A stretch of DNA of 64,000 bases from Pseudomonadota bacterium (GTDB lineage: Bacteria; Pseudomonadota; Gammaproteobacteria; Burkholderiales; Thiobacillaceae): contig JAKQCX010000015.1 in NCBI GenBank assembly GCA_029558905.1, positions 166,307 through 230,306 of the forward strand, given 5' to 3'. How positions within the stretch are numbered: position 1 is the stretch's first letter; the number at the start of each line of letters is the position of its first letter. The notes below the pieces were generated by a model that saw nothing but the letters and a program-made list of their open reading frames with translations, did not search any database and was not told where the DNA came from. Both the position numbers and the translations under genes were made by a program. Of this stretch, positions 63,692 through 64,000 are shown piece by piece.

Positions 63692-63711
63692 GTCACTGAA
63701 GCCCGCGGGTC

Positions 63712-64000
63712 TCAGTTGACGCGTGGCTCCAGTTCGCCCTTGTCGTAGCGCTTCTGCATCTCTTCCAGGCTGAACACCTTGCCGATCCTGCTGGCCATGC
63801 CGGCGGAGCCGAAAGCCTCGTAGCGGGCCTGGCAGATGCCGCTCATGGCCTTGGTGGCCTCCTTGAGGAACTTGCGCGGGTCGAAGTTGGCCTTGTTCTC
63901 GGCCAGGTGCTTGCGGATGGAGCCGGTGGAGGCCATGCGCAGGTCGGTGTCGATGTTGACCTTGCGCACGCCGTTCCGGATGCCTTCGACGATTTCCTCG
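63712..64000 (-). CDS. fba: Class II fructose-bisphosphate aldolase, C-terminal part
   Basis: The last 95 residues are in the window; the gene begins beyond the right edge. EEIVEGIRNGVRKVNIDTDLRMA is the conserved class II segment, where the Asn-Ile-Asp-Thr-Asp group binds substrate phosphate. The tail NKANFDPRKFLKEATKAMSGICQARYEAFGSAG is typical of the Calvin-cycle-associated (CbbA/Fba) subtype in proteobacteria. The enzyme cleaves or forms fructose-1,6-bisphosphate and also makes sedoheptulose bisphosphate in autotrophs. A strong terminator follows. Whether the host fixes CO2 cannot be shown from this piece. Confidence 0.92.
   Translation of the reverse strand, partial: EEIVEGIRNGVRKVNIDTDLRMASTGSIRKHLAENKANFDPRKFLKEATKAMSGICQARYEAFGSAGMASRIGKVFSLEEMQKRYDKGELEPRVN

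Overview
This 64 kb window of GC-rich DNA reads as a stretch of betaproteobacterial chromosome and is almost all core genome. Several things suggest a betaproteobacterium, possibly a lithoautotroph: the topB-smg-dprA-lysM // def-fmt order, a DUF4936-type protein beside slmA, a THxN-type PEP-CTERM protein with PrsT, and a class II fructose-bisphosphate aldolase at the right edge. The lineage is inferred from gene content only. I see no insertion sequence, prophage, CRISPR array or tRNA. The only gene-free stretch longer than 300 b (59494-60247) holds rnpB and the mra promoter region.

Layout. 1-6 kb (minus): the 5' part of rlmJ; a secreted hydrolase-like protein coupled to a TlpA-like thioredoxin; an AcuI/YhdH reductase; a soluble zinc-binding chemoreceptor; AmpG. 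6-9.5 kb: an AGT-type aminotransferase, fdxA, and trxA-rho. 9.5-13.8 kb (minus): a THxN PEP-CTERM protein behind a sigma-54-type promoter, PrsT and a degenerate receiver protein. 13.8-19.2 kb (minus): topB, smg, dprA and a LysM protein. 19.4-27.4 kb (plus): def-fmt, htpX, miaB-ybeZ-ybeY-corC, and ygfZ-DUF4936-slmA. 27.6-32.1 kb (plus): a compact, unusual cbb3-type oxidase operon whose CcoN has an N-terminal CcoS-like segment and whose CcoP-like subunit has two nearly identical haem domains, followed by an SCO protein and an unknown membrane protein. 32.3-35.2 kb (minus): mrcA and a nucleotidyltransferase-like gene, divergent from pilMNOPQ (35.3-40.3 kb, plus). 40.5-59.5 kb (minus): the complete dcw cluster from mraZ to ftsZ, then lpxC and a micro membrane protein. 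59.7-64 kb: rnpB with a strongly enlarged P12 region, purC, a receiver-TPR protein with a small kinase-like partner, and the 3' part of fba.

The genes mostly serve envelope growth and division: peptidoglycan precursors (murA absent here), the divisome, PBP1a, AmpG recycling, lipid A, type IV pilus assembly and nucleoid occlusion. Translation and RNA maturation (def, fmt, miaB, ybeY, rnpB, rsmH, rlmJ) form the second theme. Most genes in the long operons overlap by 4 to 38 bases, which implies strong translational coupling. The most distinctive items are the oxidase operon, the five-unit MraZ operator overlapping the mra promoter, the enlarged RNase P RNA, the sigma-54-type promoter of the PEP-CTERM gene and several unexplained palindromes or intercistronic hairpins.
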